From: Streptomyces sp. NBC_00878
GTDB lineage: Bacteria > Actinomycetota > Actinomycetes > Streptomycetales > Streptomycetaceae
Length of the DNA stretch: 64,000 nt
Direction of reading: 5' to 3'
Assembly (NCBI RefSeq): GCF_026341515.1
Contig: NZ_JAPEOK010000001.1
Span: forward strand, 1-64,000
Positions 8,819 to 17,210 of the stretch are shown piece after piece. The translations under genes were made by a program, and so were the position numbers. Below the pieces are notes generated by a model. The model was not told where the DNA came from. It did not search any database and worked only from the letters and a program-made list of their open reading frames with translations. The stretch's first letter is position 1, and each line of letters begins with the position of its first letter.

Positions 8819-9119
8819 TCACGCGCTGCCGATTAGGGGCAGGTGGTGCAGCAGGGACGGCCCGATGCTGGCGGGTTCGGGCCGTGAGGTGATCGGCCCC
8901 GACGGCGCGGAGTGCGGCGGGCGGGTGCCAGCCCCAGACCGCTCCGAGCGCGACGACTCCGGCGGCGCGGGCGGCGGTCATGTCGGTGGGGCTGTCCCCG
9001 ACGTACACCGCGCGCTCCGGTGGGACGTCCAGCTGGCTCAGGGCGGCGTGCAGTCCGTCGGGGGCCGGTTTGGGCCGGGTGTCCTGGCGGGTGATGACGA
9101 CGTCCAGCAGTTCGGCCAC
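8819..9119 (-). pseudogene. HAD-superfamily phosphatase, C-terminal fragment
   Basis: The frame contains the later HAD motifs: TRQDTRPKPAPDGL (motif III lysine region) and VYVGDSPTDMTAARAAGVV (motif IV acidic pair). It ends with WGWHPPAALRAVGAD. The N-terminal DxD nucleophile motif and cap are missing. The natural C-terminus (ITSRPEP... LLHHLPLIGSA) is in another frame ending at 8819, so there is also a frameshift. It was probably once a phosphoglycolate-phosphatase-like enzyme. Its broken 5' end meets the broken 5' end of the fragment on the opposite strand. Confidence 0.55.
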
Positions 9120-9137
9120 CGTCGGCGGCAGGAGCCG

Positions 9138-9345
9138 CGGTCAGGAAGTCCGGCAGGACGCGCGGGCCGGGTTCCCGACCGGCGACCTCGAGGACGGCGA
9201 AGCCGCCGACCTCTGCACGACGCTGGTGGAGCACATCGCCCAGGCCGCCGAAGACGGGCCCCGCATGGTGTGGATGGACCGCGATGAGGACACCAAGGGC
9301 GTCTGGTGGAATCACGGACCCCTGATCGACCGCAGCGCCCGCTGA
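9138..9345 (+). pseudogene. 3' fragment of an unrecognised gene
   Basis: The last ~60 codons (GFPTGDLEDGEAADLCTTLV ... VWMDRDEDTKGVWWNHGPL) look coding by composition and end at a stop followed 18 bp later by a good terminator hairpin. No start codon with a ribosome site precedes it, and the upstream sequence is the truncated HAD gene on the other strand. I do not recognise the family. Confidence 0.35.
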
Positions 9346-9363
9346 CGAACGGGCCCGCGCTCC

Positions 9364-9395
9364 GGGCCCGGTCCTCCTGAGGGAGGGCCGGGCCC
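9364..9395 (+). terminator. Hairpin, 14-bp stem with one wobble pair and TGAG loop
   Basis: GGGCCCGGTCCTCC, TGAG, GGAGGGCCGGGCCC. It is directly downstream of the plus-strand gene fragment ending at 9345. A terminator behind the fragment supports its being the true 3' end of a former gene. Confidence 0.55.
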
Positions 9396-9604
9396 GGCTG
9401 TCATGAGAACGTCGCCTCCGCGAGGGTCAGGGAGATCCCGCTACCACCAGAGCCCCGTCGCTCGCCCTTCGGGTCTCACTGAGTGTCAGCTTGTCGTTTA
9501 TCGACCCAGTGTCGAACGGCGCTCGAACTTGAGCCTTGTTTTCGCAGTTCAGCGGACATGCGGGCGGCCTTCGCCCGATCCTGTGCTCCGACCAAGGAGC
9601 GCAC

Positions 9605-11095
9605 GTGACCGTAACGAAGGCCGTGGAATCGAGTCTGCTGGATGAGGATGTCCGCCGGGAGGCGTTCGCGGAAGCGTCACACTTCCGGTCGGAGTTGTAT
9701 GCGTGCCTGACCAGACGGGGCGACGAACTGTTCGAGCTCTGCGAGGCACTGCTGTGCTCCGACGGGCCCGTGAAGACTCTGGTTGATCTCGCGCTCGCGC
9801 CTGAACACCGGCGTGGGCACGGCGCGTTGTATGGCGGGCTCAACCGCGGCCGCGTCGACGTCGCACGACTGCGGAGAACGCTGGCCGGGCTGCCGCTGCC
9901 CCGGGCCGCGGACGGGCGCCTGGTGCTAGCGGCGGATGTCAGCCCGTGGCTGCGGCCGGACGCGAACACCTCGCCGGACCGCTCGTTCTGCCACACCTAC
10001 GGCCGGGGCAAGAACGAGCACCGGATGATCCCGGGCTGGCCGTACTCGATCGTCGCGGCACTGGAGGTGGGACGCACCTCCTGGACCGCGCTGCTGGACG
10101 CGGTCCGGCTGGAGCCGGGTGCCGACGTCGCGGCGGTCACCGCCGTCCAGGTCCGCGAGGTCGTCGAGCGCCTGGTCGCCGCCGGCCAGTGGAAGCCCGG
10201 CGATCTGGCCATTCTCCTGGTCCTGGACGCCGGTTACGACGTTCAGCGCCTGTCGTTCCTGCTGACGGACCTACCCCTTGAGCTGTTGGGCAGGCTGCGG
10301 TCGGACCGGGTGATGCGCCGGCCCACGCCGCCGAGGATCTACGACCCGAAGGGCGGGCGGCCGCCCAAGCACGGCGGCGAGTTCGTCTTCGGCCAGCCGG
10401 ACACCTGGGGCGAGCCCGACGTCCGGACAGTCACGGAGACGGAGCGGTACGGCACCGCGGTGGCCACTTCCTTCGACCGGCTCCACCCGCGGCTGACCCG
10501 CCGCGCGGCCTGGCTCACCCACCGGGACGAGCTGCCGATCATCGAGGGCACCGTGATCCGGCTCAAGGTCGACCGCCTGCCCAACGGAGCGGACCCCAAG
10601 CCAGTCTGGCTGTGGTGGTCGGGCACCGGCGCGAGCGAGACGGATATCGACCGGCTCTGGCACGCGTTCCTGCGCAGATTCGATCTTGAGCACACCTTCA
10701 GAATGATCAAGCAGACGCTCGGGTGGACCCGCCCCAAGCTTCGTGATCCCGAGGCCGCCGACCGGTGGACTTGGCTGATCGTCGCCGCTCACACCCAACT
10801 CCGTCTCGTCCGTGGCCTGGTCACCGATCTCCGTCGTCCCTGGAAACGGCCGGCTCTGCCGAACAAGCTCACCCCAGCCCGGGTCCGGCGAGGGTTCAGG
10901 AACCTCCGTATGAAGTGCCCCTTGCCAGCCCGTGCGCCCAAACCCACCAAACCCGGCCCGGGCCGCCCGCCCGGCGTGAAAAACCGGTGCCGGGCCACCG
11001 TTCAGGACGTCGGTCTGGTCCTCAAGACCGGAGAAGCGCATTCACGCCCCAGTCATCACAAGAAGGGCACCAAGCCCAGACGCGTCACGGGATGA
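9605..11095 (+). CDS. DDE transposase (large, IS701-like type)
   Basis: A 496-aa transposase from a GTG at 9605. It has an acidic triad-like layout: LVLAADVSPWLRPD early, LVLDAGYDVQRLSF in the middle, and the late glutamate in RRFDLEHTFRMIKQTLGWT. The DLEHTFRM...LGW pattern is typical of a transposase group common in Streptomyces. The C-terminus is basic (ends HHKKGTKPRR). The frame is open throughout, so it could be active. I could not find convincing terminal inverted repeats in the flanks, so the IS borders are not assigned. Confidence 0.8.
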   Translation: MTVTKAVESSLLDEDVRREAFAEASHFRSELYACLTRRGDELFELCEALLCSDGPVKTLVDLALAPEHRRGHGALYGGLNRGRVDVARLRRTLAGLPLPRAADGRLVLAADVSPWLRPDANTSPDRSFCHTYGRGKNEHRMIPGWPYSIVAALEVGRTSWTALLDAVRLEPGADVAAVTAVQVREVVERLVAAGQWKPGDLAILLVLDAGYDVQRLSFLLTDLPLELLGRLRSDRVMRRPTPPRIYDPKGGRPPKHGGEFVFGQPDTWGEPDVRTVTETERYGTAVATSFDRLHPRLTRRAAWLTHRDELPIIEGTVIRLKVDRLPNGADPKPVWLWWSGTGASETDIDRLWHAFLRRFDLEHTFRMIKQTLGWTRPKLRDPEAADRWTWLIVAAHTQLRLVRGLVTDLRRPWKRPALPNKLTPARVRRGFRNLRMKCPLPARAPKPTKPGPGRPPGVKNRCRATVQDVGLVLKTGEAHSRPSHHKKGTKPRRVTG

Positions 11096-11112
11096 GCGGC
11101 AGCGTTCCCGGA

Positions 11113-11619
11113 TCAGGAACGGAGTAGTGAGGCATGGATGCGGGCGATGGCCCGCAGCACCTCGTCGCGGTTCTTGGCCTGCTGCATCCATGCGGGCAGG
11201 CGGGCCACCACGGTCATCTTCCGGCCGTGGTCGTGCCAGGGAATCCCTTCACGCAGCGGCGCCTGCACGAATCGCCTGATCAGGTCCAGGTGTTCCAGGT
11301 TGTAGGCCCATACCCACCCGTGCCGGGTCTCGGTCTGCAGCCACAGACGGACGCCGAAGTACGGGTCCGTGGCCGGCTCGTCCCGGTCCCGGTGCAGGGC
11401 CACACCTCCACGGCTCCATGCCTTCGCCGCCCCGCAGTTCCGGCAGACGAGACGCCTTGGCGCAAAGAGGTCCGGATCGTGCACCCCGGCCGGCTCCGGT
11501 CCTGCCACGACGTGAGCGATCTTCTCGCAGCCGGGACAGCACACGAGGACCGACGCGAGAAAGTCGTACTTCGTGCTGCGTGGGTCCCGGAACCGATGGT
11601 GTGTGGAGATCGAACTCAT
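11113..11619 (-). CDS. Zinc-ribbon protein, hypothetical
   Basis: A 168-aa protein with two Cys pairs, CCPGC near residue 29 and CRNCG near residue 60, forming a probable zinc ribbon. A conserved-looking second half follows: YFGVRLWLQTETRHGWVWAY, then NLEHLDLIRRFVQAPLRE. Proteins of this shape recur in Streptomyces as cytoplasmic proteins of unknown role. There are no membrane segments. The start MSSISTHHRF is plausible. It ends just past the transposase on the other strand, so the transposase may have landed against its 3' end. Confidence 0.65.
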   Translation of the reverse strand: MSSISTHHRFRDPRSTKYDFLASVLVCCPGCEKIAHVVAGPEPAGVHDPDLFAPRRLVCRNCGAAKAWSRGGVALHRDRDEPATDPYFGVRLWLQTETRHGWVWAYNLEHLDLIRRFVQAPLREGIPWHDHGRKMTVVARLPAWMQQAKNRDEVLRAIARIHASLLRS

Positions 11620-12054
11620 CGGACCAGTATGCGAGCCAAGCGCCGAAGGCTCCTACAGGATAAATCTCAAGGTCAGTGCCTGTGTCAGAACCGCTGATCA
11701 GTGACGCTGCCGTGACAGAAGGGCGGCATTTCGTCGGTTGCCCGGACAGGAACGCTGCCCGGACCTACGCAGGGATCTCGACGGCGGCTGACGCCATCTG
11801 GGGCTGATGGGCGGATTCGGTCGTCTGGCAGTGAGAAGACGGCCTGAAGTCACGGGGGCTGGTGCGGACGCCTGGTGGCAGGCGGGCCGGAGCCCTTCTC
11901 GGCAAGGGACCACGCTATGGCCTGCGGGGTGCGCTCCCATGGGTGCCACCCGGACCGACCGGCCGGGTTCGGGCCTCGCCCTACCCAGGACGAGACGGTC
12001 ACAACGGTGGGACCGTGCCGGGCCCCCGTCCCCGGCACGGTCGACATCGGCCGG
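11620..12054. other. 435-bp stretch without a supported gene
   Basis: Only shadow ORFs without motifs. It presumably contains the promoter of the zinc-ribbon gene and the 3' region of the I36-like gene. No clear terminator or repeat was seen. Confidence 0.4.
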
Positions 12055-12528
12055 TCAGCAGCCGTCGGTCCAGGAGTGCGAGGAGATGTTGTCGTTGACC
12101 GACTCGTTCTTCCCCGACCACCACGGCAGGCCGTTGTTGAAGATGTAGTCCCCTCCCGAAAGGTCCTGCCACGCGTCACCGTGACCGAGGCAGGCGTACA
12201 CCCCGCTCTGGTCCTGGTTGTAGTAGAGGTCGACGTCGTCGTAACCGCCCGCGAATCCGCGGTTCTCCAGCGACGAGGCGAGATTGCGCATCGGCTGGCA
12301 GTTGCCCGTCACACCGTCGTCGCCGTAGTCCCAGTCACGCTTGTTGCCCTCCCAGGAGCAGTGGGCGCCCCGCTGGTAGGGGTCCGCCCACGCGTGCAGC
12401 CTGCCGTCCTCGGCGGCCGCCGCGCGCGGCGCGGCGGCCGGTCCGTCCGCGGCCTGCGCGGCGGCGACCGGGCCGACTGTCGCGAAGAGCATCGCGGCAC
12501 CGGTGGCGAGCAGAGTCAGTTTCTTCAT
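12055..12528 (-). CDS. Secreted peptidase-inhibitor I36-like protein (beta/gamma-crystallin type)
   Basis: A 157-aa exported protein. The signal peptide MKKLTLLATGAAMLFATVGP ends at AAAQAA, with a start supported by GAGG upstream of ATG 12528. The mature domain has paired motifs HCSWEGNKRDWDYGD, DRGFAGGYDDVDLYY-type repeats and WSGKNESVNDNISSH, ending SWTDGC. This is the small crystallin-like fold seen in Streptomyces metalloproteinase inhibitors and related extracellular proteins. Cysteines near both ends could form a disulfide. It follows the lipoprotein gene by 25 bp on the same strand, so the two may be co-transcribed. Confidence 0.75.
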   Translation of the reverse strand: MKKLTLLATGAAMLFATVGPVAAAQAADGPAAAPRAAAAEDGRLHAWADPYQRGAHCSWEGNKRDWDYGDDGVTGNCQPMRNLASSLENRGFAGGYDDVDLYYNQDQSGVYACLGHGDAWQDLSGGDYIFNNGLPWWSGKNESVNDNISSHSWTDGC

Positions 12529-12553
12529 TTCCTCATACCTCTCAGATGGGGAG

Positions 12554-13495
12554 TCAGCTGGCCTTGACGATGTCCCGGGCACGGCTCAGGGCCCCGGACT
12601 CCAGCGTCTTCCTGTTGATGAACTCGGTGGAATGGTCGGACTTGGTCTTCGCCTGTTCGGCGCGCGTGAGCGTGCGGGCCGTCTTCGCGAGACCCGAGGT
12701 GCCGGCGCACTGGGCCTCCGCCCTCGCGGTCGCGATCTCGGTGGCGCGGGACTCGCCGGATCCGGTCGCGCCCGCTGGCCGCACGAACCGCTGACGTGCC
12801 TCCATGGGAGAGCTGTACGAGTGGCCCTTGGTCCGCATGCAGGTCGACCACCGTGAGACCGCCGCCGTGAAGCGCTCGTCCCGTGCGACCGCGGGCGGTA
12901 CGGACCGCTCGAGAGCGTCCGTCACCTTCCACGCGCTGTACCACTTGCGCAGGTCCAAATAGAGGGACCGTTGCGCCTCGGACTCGCAGCCCTGATCGCT
13001 GTGCCGGACCGTGCCCATGCCGGGAACCCGCGCTTCCAGACCCGTCGGTTCCGGGCCGTTCAGCGCGTCCACGGCGGCGTCCCTGCGCTCCGCGGAGAGG
13101 CTCCGGAAGTAGAGCTGGTTCGGGTTCTTCGCGGCGAGGGTGTCCCGTTTCCGCTGGATGTCACTGCCGTAGCCGTGCTCGGCGGCCCAGCCCTCGTCGT
13201 CGACGACGTGCGGGAAGAGGCGGTTGACCCCGTCCGGCAGGTCTTCGACGACGTGGAAGGAGAATCCCCGCTCCTCCATGCAGTTCCGCGTCAGGAGCGT
13301 CTCGGCCTTGGCCAGGGTCTGCCGTTCCGCGGGCGTGAGTGCGCGGGCGGCGACGGTCGGCTCGGGGACGGGGGTCCTGGGAGACGGGGGTGGTGGTGCG
13401 GCCGTGCAGGCCGAAAGCACCGGGGCTGCCAGACAGAGCAGCAGTGCGGCCACGGCCTTGCCCCGCCCTGGACAGGACCCGGTGTGTCCGGCCAT
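12554..13495 (-). CDS. Putative lipoprotein, unknown function
   Basis: A 313-aa protein with an N-terminal leader ending in a lipobox (LCLAAPVLSAC), a proline-rich linker (APPPPSPRTPVPEPT), then an alpha-helical domain with scattered cysteines (TRNCMEERGFSF, GCESEAQRSLY, WSTCMRTKGHSY, AEAQCAGTSG). It is similar in style to actinobacterial surface lipoproteins with a conserved CM-x-x-x-G motif. ATG 13495 has a GAGGGA site upstream; the longer start is less likely. It should be anchored on the outer face of the membrane. It lies just upstream of the I36-like gene. Confidence 0.65.
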   Translation of the reverse strand: MAGHTGSCPGRGKAVAALLLCLAAPVLSACTAAPPPPSPRTPVPEPTVAARALTPAERQTLAKAETLLTRNCMEERGFSFHVVEDLPDGVNRLFPHVVDDEGWAAEHGYGSDIQRKRDTLAAKNPNQLYFRSLSAERRDAAVDALNGPEPTGLEARVPGMGTVRHSDQGCESEAQRSLYLDLRKWYSAWKVTDALERSVPPAVARDERFTAAVSRWSTCMRTKGHSYSSPMEARQRFVRPAGATGSGESRATEIATARAEAQCAGTSGLAKTARTLTRAEQAKTKSDHSTEFINRKTLESGALSRARDIVKAS

Positions 13496-13600
13496 GTTCG
13501 TCCCTCTTCCCACGAAACGCTGCGACACCTCGAACGGTAGGAGGACCGGCTCGCCCGCGGTCCTGACATCTGTCAGGGCCGCGGGCGGTCGCGGCTGTAA

Positions 13601-14499
13601 GAGCTCGTAACACGATCTTGTTGAGGTGTCCTGGTCGGGCGTGACCGGTCTGATGATTTGGCCGTTCGTGATGGTGTGAGTACTCGGCCGTGGATCGTGG
13701 ACGACGACTTGCGGGCGCTGATCGGGCCGCTACTGCCTGCCTGGCCCGAACGGTCGCCCGGGCCACGGCCGGTGGCAGACAGGCTCTGCCTGCAAGGCAT
13801 CCTCTACGTCCTCTGCAACGACATCGCCTGGCAACTCCTGCCACTGGAGCTGGGGTTCGGCTCCGGGCAGACCTGCCGGCGCCGCCTGGAGCGGTGGCAG
13901 CAGGCCGGCGTCTTCGACCAGTTGCACCGAATCCTGTTGTCCGAGTTGAACTCGGCCGGCGAACTCGACTGGTCACGGGCCTGCGTGGACGGTTCCCACA
14001 TCCGCGCGAAAAAGGGGGTGCCAACACCGGTCCGTCGCCGGTCGACCGGCGCAAGACGGGCAGCTAACACCACTTGATCTGCGACGGACGCGGCACCCCG
14101 CTCAAGGTCATCACCACCGCGGCCAACGTCGACGACGTCACCCGGACCCTCGCCCTGGTCGACGGCATCCCACCCGTCGCAGGCCGCCCCGGCCGTCCCC
14201 GCCGACGTCCAAAGGCTGTGCTCGGCGACAAGGGCTACGACTCCAACCCCAACCGCGACGAACTCCGCAAGCGCCGGATCCTGCCCGTCATCTCCCGCAA
14301 AGGCGCCCCGAACATCAAGGGCATCGGCAAGCTCCGCTACGTCGTGGAGCAGACCTTCGCCCTGCTCCACCACTTCAAGCGCCTCGCCGTCCGCTGGGAA
14401 CGCCGCACCGAACTCCACGACGCATTCGTCTCCCTGGCCTGCAGCCTCATCTGCTGGAGACGCCTCAAGAAGACCCGCTCATGATCGTGTTACGAGCTC
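13601..14499. mobile_element. IS5-type insertion sequence with 17-bp inverted repeats
   Basis: GAGCTCGTAACACGATC at 13601-13617 recurs inverted at 14483-14499. The 899-bp element carries a broken two-frame transposase. Similar IS5-group elements use a single ORF or a frameshift between two ORFs. Confidence 0.8.
13676..14484 (+). pseudogene. IS5 family transposase, frameshift plus nonsense codon
   Basis: Frame one starts at GTG 13676 (STRPWIVDDDLRALIGPLLP) and reaches WSRACVDGSHIRAKKG. At the run GAAAAAGGGGG near 14010 the homologous sequence moves to the next frame (GANTGPSPVDRRKTGS). That frame then meets TAA where related transposases have a lysine (KTGSKHHL), and homology resumes at once with HHLICDGRGTPLKVI, then VLGDKGYDSN and YVVEQTFALLHHFKRLAVRW to 14484. 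The A/G run could be a programmed slippage site, but the extra stop makes full-length product unlikely. The inverted repeats are intact, so it might still be moved in trans. Confidence 0.75.
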
Positions 14500-14893
14500 G
14501 AAGGCGCTGGCGATCGCAGCTGTCAATCCCTACCCCAGGCCAGGATCACAGGACCTTTGCAAACGCATCAGGCACAAACAAACGATGCGCAAGGAGTGGA
14601 ACCGGTAACCAGACCGATGAGCTGTTTCAGCTGACCAGATGGGATAGCCACCAGCGATGCGCGTCAGGGGCGAGGGTTGGAGGCTGACCATTCCTGGAGT
14701 TCGCGATGACGGAACTGGTAGACCACGCCAGAGATTCGCAAAAGACCCGCCCCGTAGGCCCAATGGAGAAAAGATCCCAGCCGCCACGGAAGCCGACCCC
14801 GACAACAACAGAGAAAGACCAAATATCGGCGCGCCACCGAGGCCTATATGCCCTCTGCCGCCCAGCAGTTCGCAGCCCTGGCCGAACAGACCG
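14500..14893. other. No supported gene
   Basis: About 390 bp between the IS5-type element and the terminator of the protease gene. The ORFs here have no recognisable motif. Confidence 0.4.
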
Positions 14894-14927
14894 CAGCTCC
14901 CCGCCCGCGGCCGCGGGCGGGGAGCTG
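14894..14927 (-). terminator. 34-bp perfect GC-rich palindrome behind the S8 protease
   Basis: Two 17-base arms (left arm CAGCTCCCCGCCCGCGG) pair perfectly with no loop bases. The palindrome lies 47 bp past the protease stop codon on the minus strand. It is most simply a strong terminator; a protein-binding site is a less likely alternative. Confidence 0.6.
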
Positions 14928-14973
14928 TCGCCGGCACAGTGCGTGCTGTACGCGGGCGTTGCCGGACCCTGCG

Positions 14974-16773
14974 CTAGAAGGTCAGGTTCCAGGCGTCGGT
15001 CTTGCCTGTGTCGGAGGCGGCGTTGTCGTTGACGCGCAGCTTCCAGGTGCCGTTCGCGACCTCCGAGGAGGCGTTCACGGTGTAGGTCTGGGCGATGTTG
15101 TCGGCGCTGCCGCCGGCGTGGTTGTGCAGCGTGTAGACGGTGCCGTCCGGCGCCACCAGGTCGACCTTCAGGTCACCGATGTAGGTGTGCTTGATGTCCA
15201 CACCCACCTTGAGGGTGGCCGGGGCGTTGCCGGTCACACCGGTGACGGCGATCGGGCTCTCCACGGTCGCGATGTCGTTGATGGCGAAGTCCGCGAGGTT
15301 CTCGAAGTACTTGCCGGGCGGCGGAGTGGTCCCGACGGCCTTGAGGGCGTCGACCTGTCCCTCGCCGAAGAACGAGTTGTTGGCCGTCGTGCCCGTGCAG
15401 CGGCTGTCCGAGGGGCAGGCGATGTCGTTGGCCTGGGCGGCCAGCTTGGCGCGGATCTGCGCCGGGGTGATGCCCGGGTTGGCGCTGGCGATGAGTGCCG
15501 CCACGCCGACCACGTGCGGGGTGGCCATCGAGGTGCCGCTCTTGCTGCCGTAGCCGCCGCCGGGGACGGTGGAGTACACGCTGCTGCCCGGCGCCGCGAC
15601 GTCGATGACGCCCTGCCCGTAGTTGGAGAACGAGGCCTTGGTGACGCCCGTGCCGTTGGCCGCGACCGTGACCACGCCCGGCAGCTCGGTCGGGATGTCG
15701 AGGCAGGCGTTGGTGATAGTGCGGGTGACCGGCGTCGAGTCGTTCGGGCTCGCGGAGTCGGTCGTCTTGTGGGCGAGGTCGTAGTTCTCGTTGCCCGCGG
15801 CGGCGATCTGGAGGGAGCCCTTGCCCTCAGCGTACTCCTGGGCGCGCTTGACGCCCTCGATGATGGCGGCCTGGTCGATGTTGTCCGGGCAGTTGAACTG
15901 CCACGGGTCCGTGTAATAGCTGTTATTGGTGACCTTGAAGCCGTGGTCACCGGCCCAGACGAAGCCGCAGATGGTGTTCTCGGCGAAGAAGAAGGAGTTG
16001 CCCGGCTCGGCGACCCGGACCGCGGAGATCGTCACCCCGGGGGCCACGCCGACGACGCCCTTGCCGTTCTTGGCCGCGGCGATGGTGCCCGCTACGTGGG
16101 TGCCGTGCGTGTCGACGTCCCGCCAGGCGCCGGCACGGGTGTCGGGCTTGCCGTAGGCGCAGGAGACCGAGTCGGCCGCGTTGAAGTTGGGCGCCAGGTC
16201 CTGGTGCTGGTCGTCCACACCGGTGTCCAGGATGCCGACCTTGACTGAGGCGGAGCCCGGGTTCACGGCCCAGGCCTGGTCGGCCTTGATCTGGCTCATG
16301 TCGGCCCGGACCGGTTCTCCGGCCGGGGTCGAGGCCTGAACCGGATTGGCCGGGAGCGCCGGGTTGTAGGCGTCGGCCGGGACGTCCGAGGTGCGCGTGG
16401 CGCCGACCTGCTGCACACCGGCGACGCCGCGCATGGTGGCGGCGAATCCGCTGGACGCCGAGTGGGCGACGATCACGCCGATGGCGTCGAAGTCCGAGAA
16501 GACGGTGCCGCCGTTGACCGCGATCGCGGAGCGGACCGCCGAACTGTCACCGGGGGCGGTGATCACGAGGTAGGCACGCGTGCCGGCCACCCAGGTCGCA
16601 CTCCGGGAAGCCGGCACGGCGGCCGGAACGTGGGCCTTGGCGGCCGACGCGGTGGAGGGGGCGACGGGGAGCGTGCCCGCGAGGGCGCCCGGGACGCCGA
16701 ACGCGAGGGCAGCGCCGAGCGTGGCCGCCAGCACCAGCGTGCGTCTAGGCCAGCTGGATATGTGGGGTATCAA
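14974..16773 (-). CDS. Secreted subtilisin-like (S8) serine protease with C-terminal P-domain
   Basis: A 599-aa extracellular protease. Order: signal peptide (residues ~1-35, LVLAATLGAALAFGVPGALA), an inhibitor-type propeptide (AYLVITAPGDSSAVRSAIAV), the peptidase S8 domain with the full triad (Asp in VGILDTGVDD, His in DTHGTHVAGT, Ser in SGTSMATPH) and oxyanion Asn in AAAGNENYD, then a proprotein-convertase P-domain (FAINDIATVESPIAVTGV to the end). I choose a TTG start at 16773 because CGGAGGACGC directly precedes it; there is no ATG or GTG nearby that keeps the signal peptide intact. It has its own promoter region and terminator, so it is monocistronic. It probably degrades external protein. 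Confidence 0.88.
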   Translation of the reverse strand: MIPHISSWPRRTLVLAATLGAALAFGVPGALAGTLPVAPSTASAAKAHVPAAVPASRSATWVAGTRAYLVITAPGDSSAVRSAIAVNGGTVFSDFDAIGVIVAHSASSGFAATMRGVAGVQQVGATRTSDVPADAYNPALPANPVQASTPAGEPVRADMSQIKADQAWAVNPGSASVKVGILDTGVDDQHQDLAPNFNAADSVSCAYGKPDTRAGAWRDVDTHGTHVAGTIAAAKNGKGVVGVAPGVTISAVRVAEPGNSFFFAENTICGFVWAGDHGFKVTNNSYYTDPWQFNCPDNIDQAAIIEGVKRAQEYAEGKGSLQIAAAGNENYDLAHKTTDSASPNDSTPVTRTITNACLDIPTELPGVVTVAANGTGVTKASFSNYGQGVIDVAAPGSSVYSTVPGGGYGSKSGTSMATPHVVGVAALIASANPGITPAQIRAKLAAQANDIACPSDSRCTGTTANNSFFGEGQVDALKAVGTTPPPGKYFENLADFAINDIATVESPIAVTGVTGNAPATLKVGVDIKHTYIGDLKVDLVAPDGTVYTLHNHAGGSADNIAQTYTVNASSEVANGTWKLRVNDNAASDTGKTDAWNLTF

Positions 16774-16865
16774 AGCGTCCTCCGGAGACGGCCCGGCCGT
16801 GCTGAGGGCACCGGCCGGGCCGTACGAAACGAGTGGTGGATGCAAGATGTCAGACGGGCCCTCCT

Positions 16866-16895
16866 GTACGGAAGTACCTTTCCGTACCGCGACGT
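16866..16895 (-). promoter_or_regulatory. Putative protease promoter -10 with adjoining 8-bp inverted repeat
   Basis: On the minus strand a TATAAC box (16895-16890) is followed directly by GTACGGAA, six bases, TTCCGTAC (16887-16866), about 90 bp before the TTG start. The repeat overlaps the expected transcription start, as a repressor site would. No convincing -35 box was found. Confidence 0.35.
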
Positions 16896-17210
16896 TATAG
16901 AGGCATGGCTGAAAAACCCCGCTGGGAGTGCTGGCGCAGTACCGAACGGCCGCCACCGAGCAGATGCACCGGGTGATCGCTCCCTCTGTGCGTATCGAGC
17001 AGACCCGGCGGCGGCTGGCCAGACCGCGCGTGGAGGGGCCCGCCGACCGCATCACCCTGCCGCAGGCCGGACGGACCGGATATGGATCCCCACGGCGTAC
17101 GGCCTGCAACTCACCTCCGAGAGGCCCGAAATGAGCGGGCACCGGCCCTCCAGGCCCCTCTCCGATCCGACCGCCCTGCGGATGATCGAGCGGCCCTTCG
17201 TCCGGAAAAC

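Noticed and set aside
9346..11112. Terminal inverted repeats for the large transposase at 9.6-11.1 kb
   Set aside because: I found no matching pair in the flanks, so no IS borders are given.
14848..16248. 466-aa plus-strand ORF rich in Val, Gly and Asp
   Set aside because: It lies exactly opposite the S8 protease and has the composition of a shadow frame.
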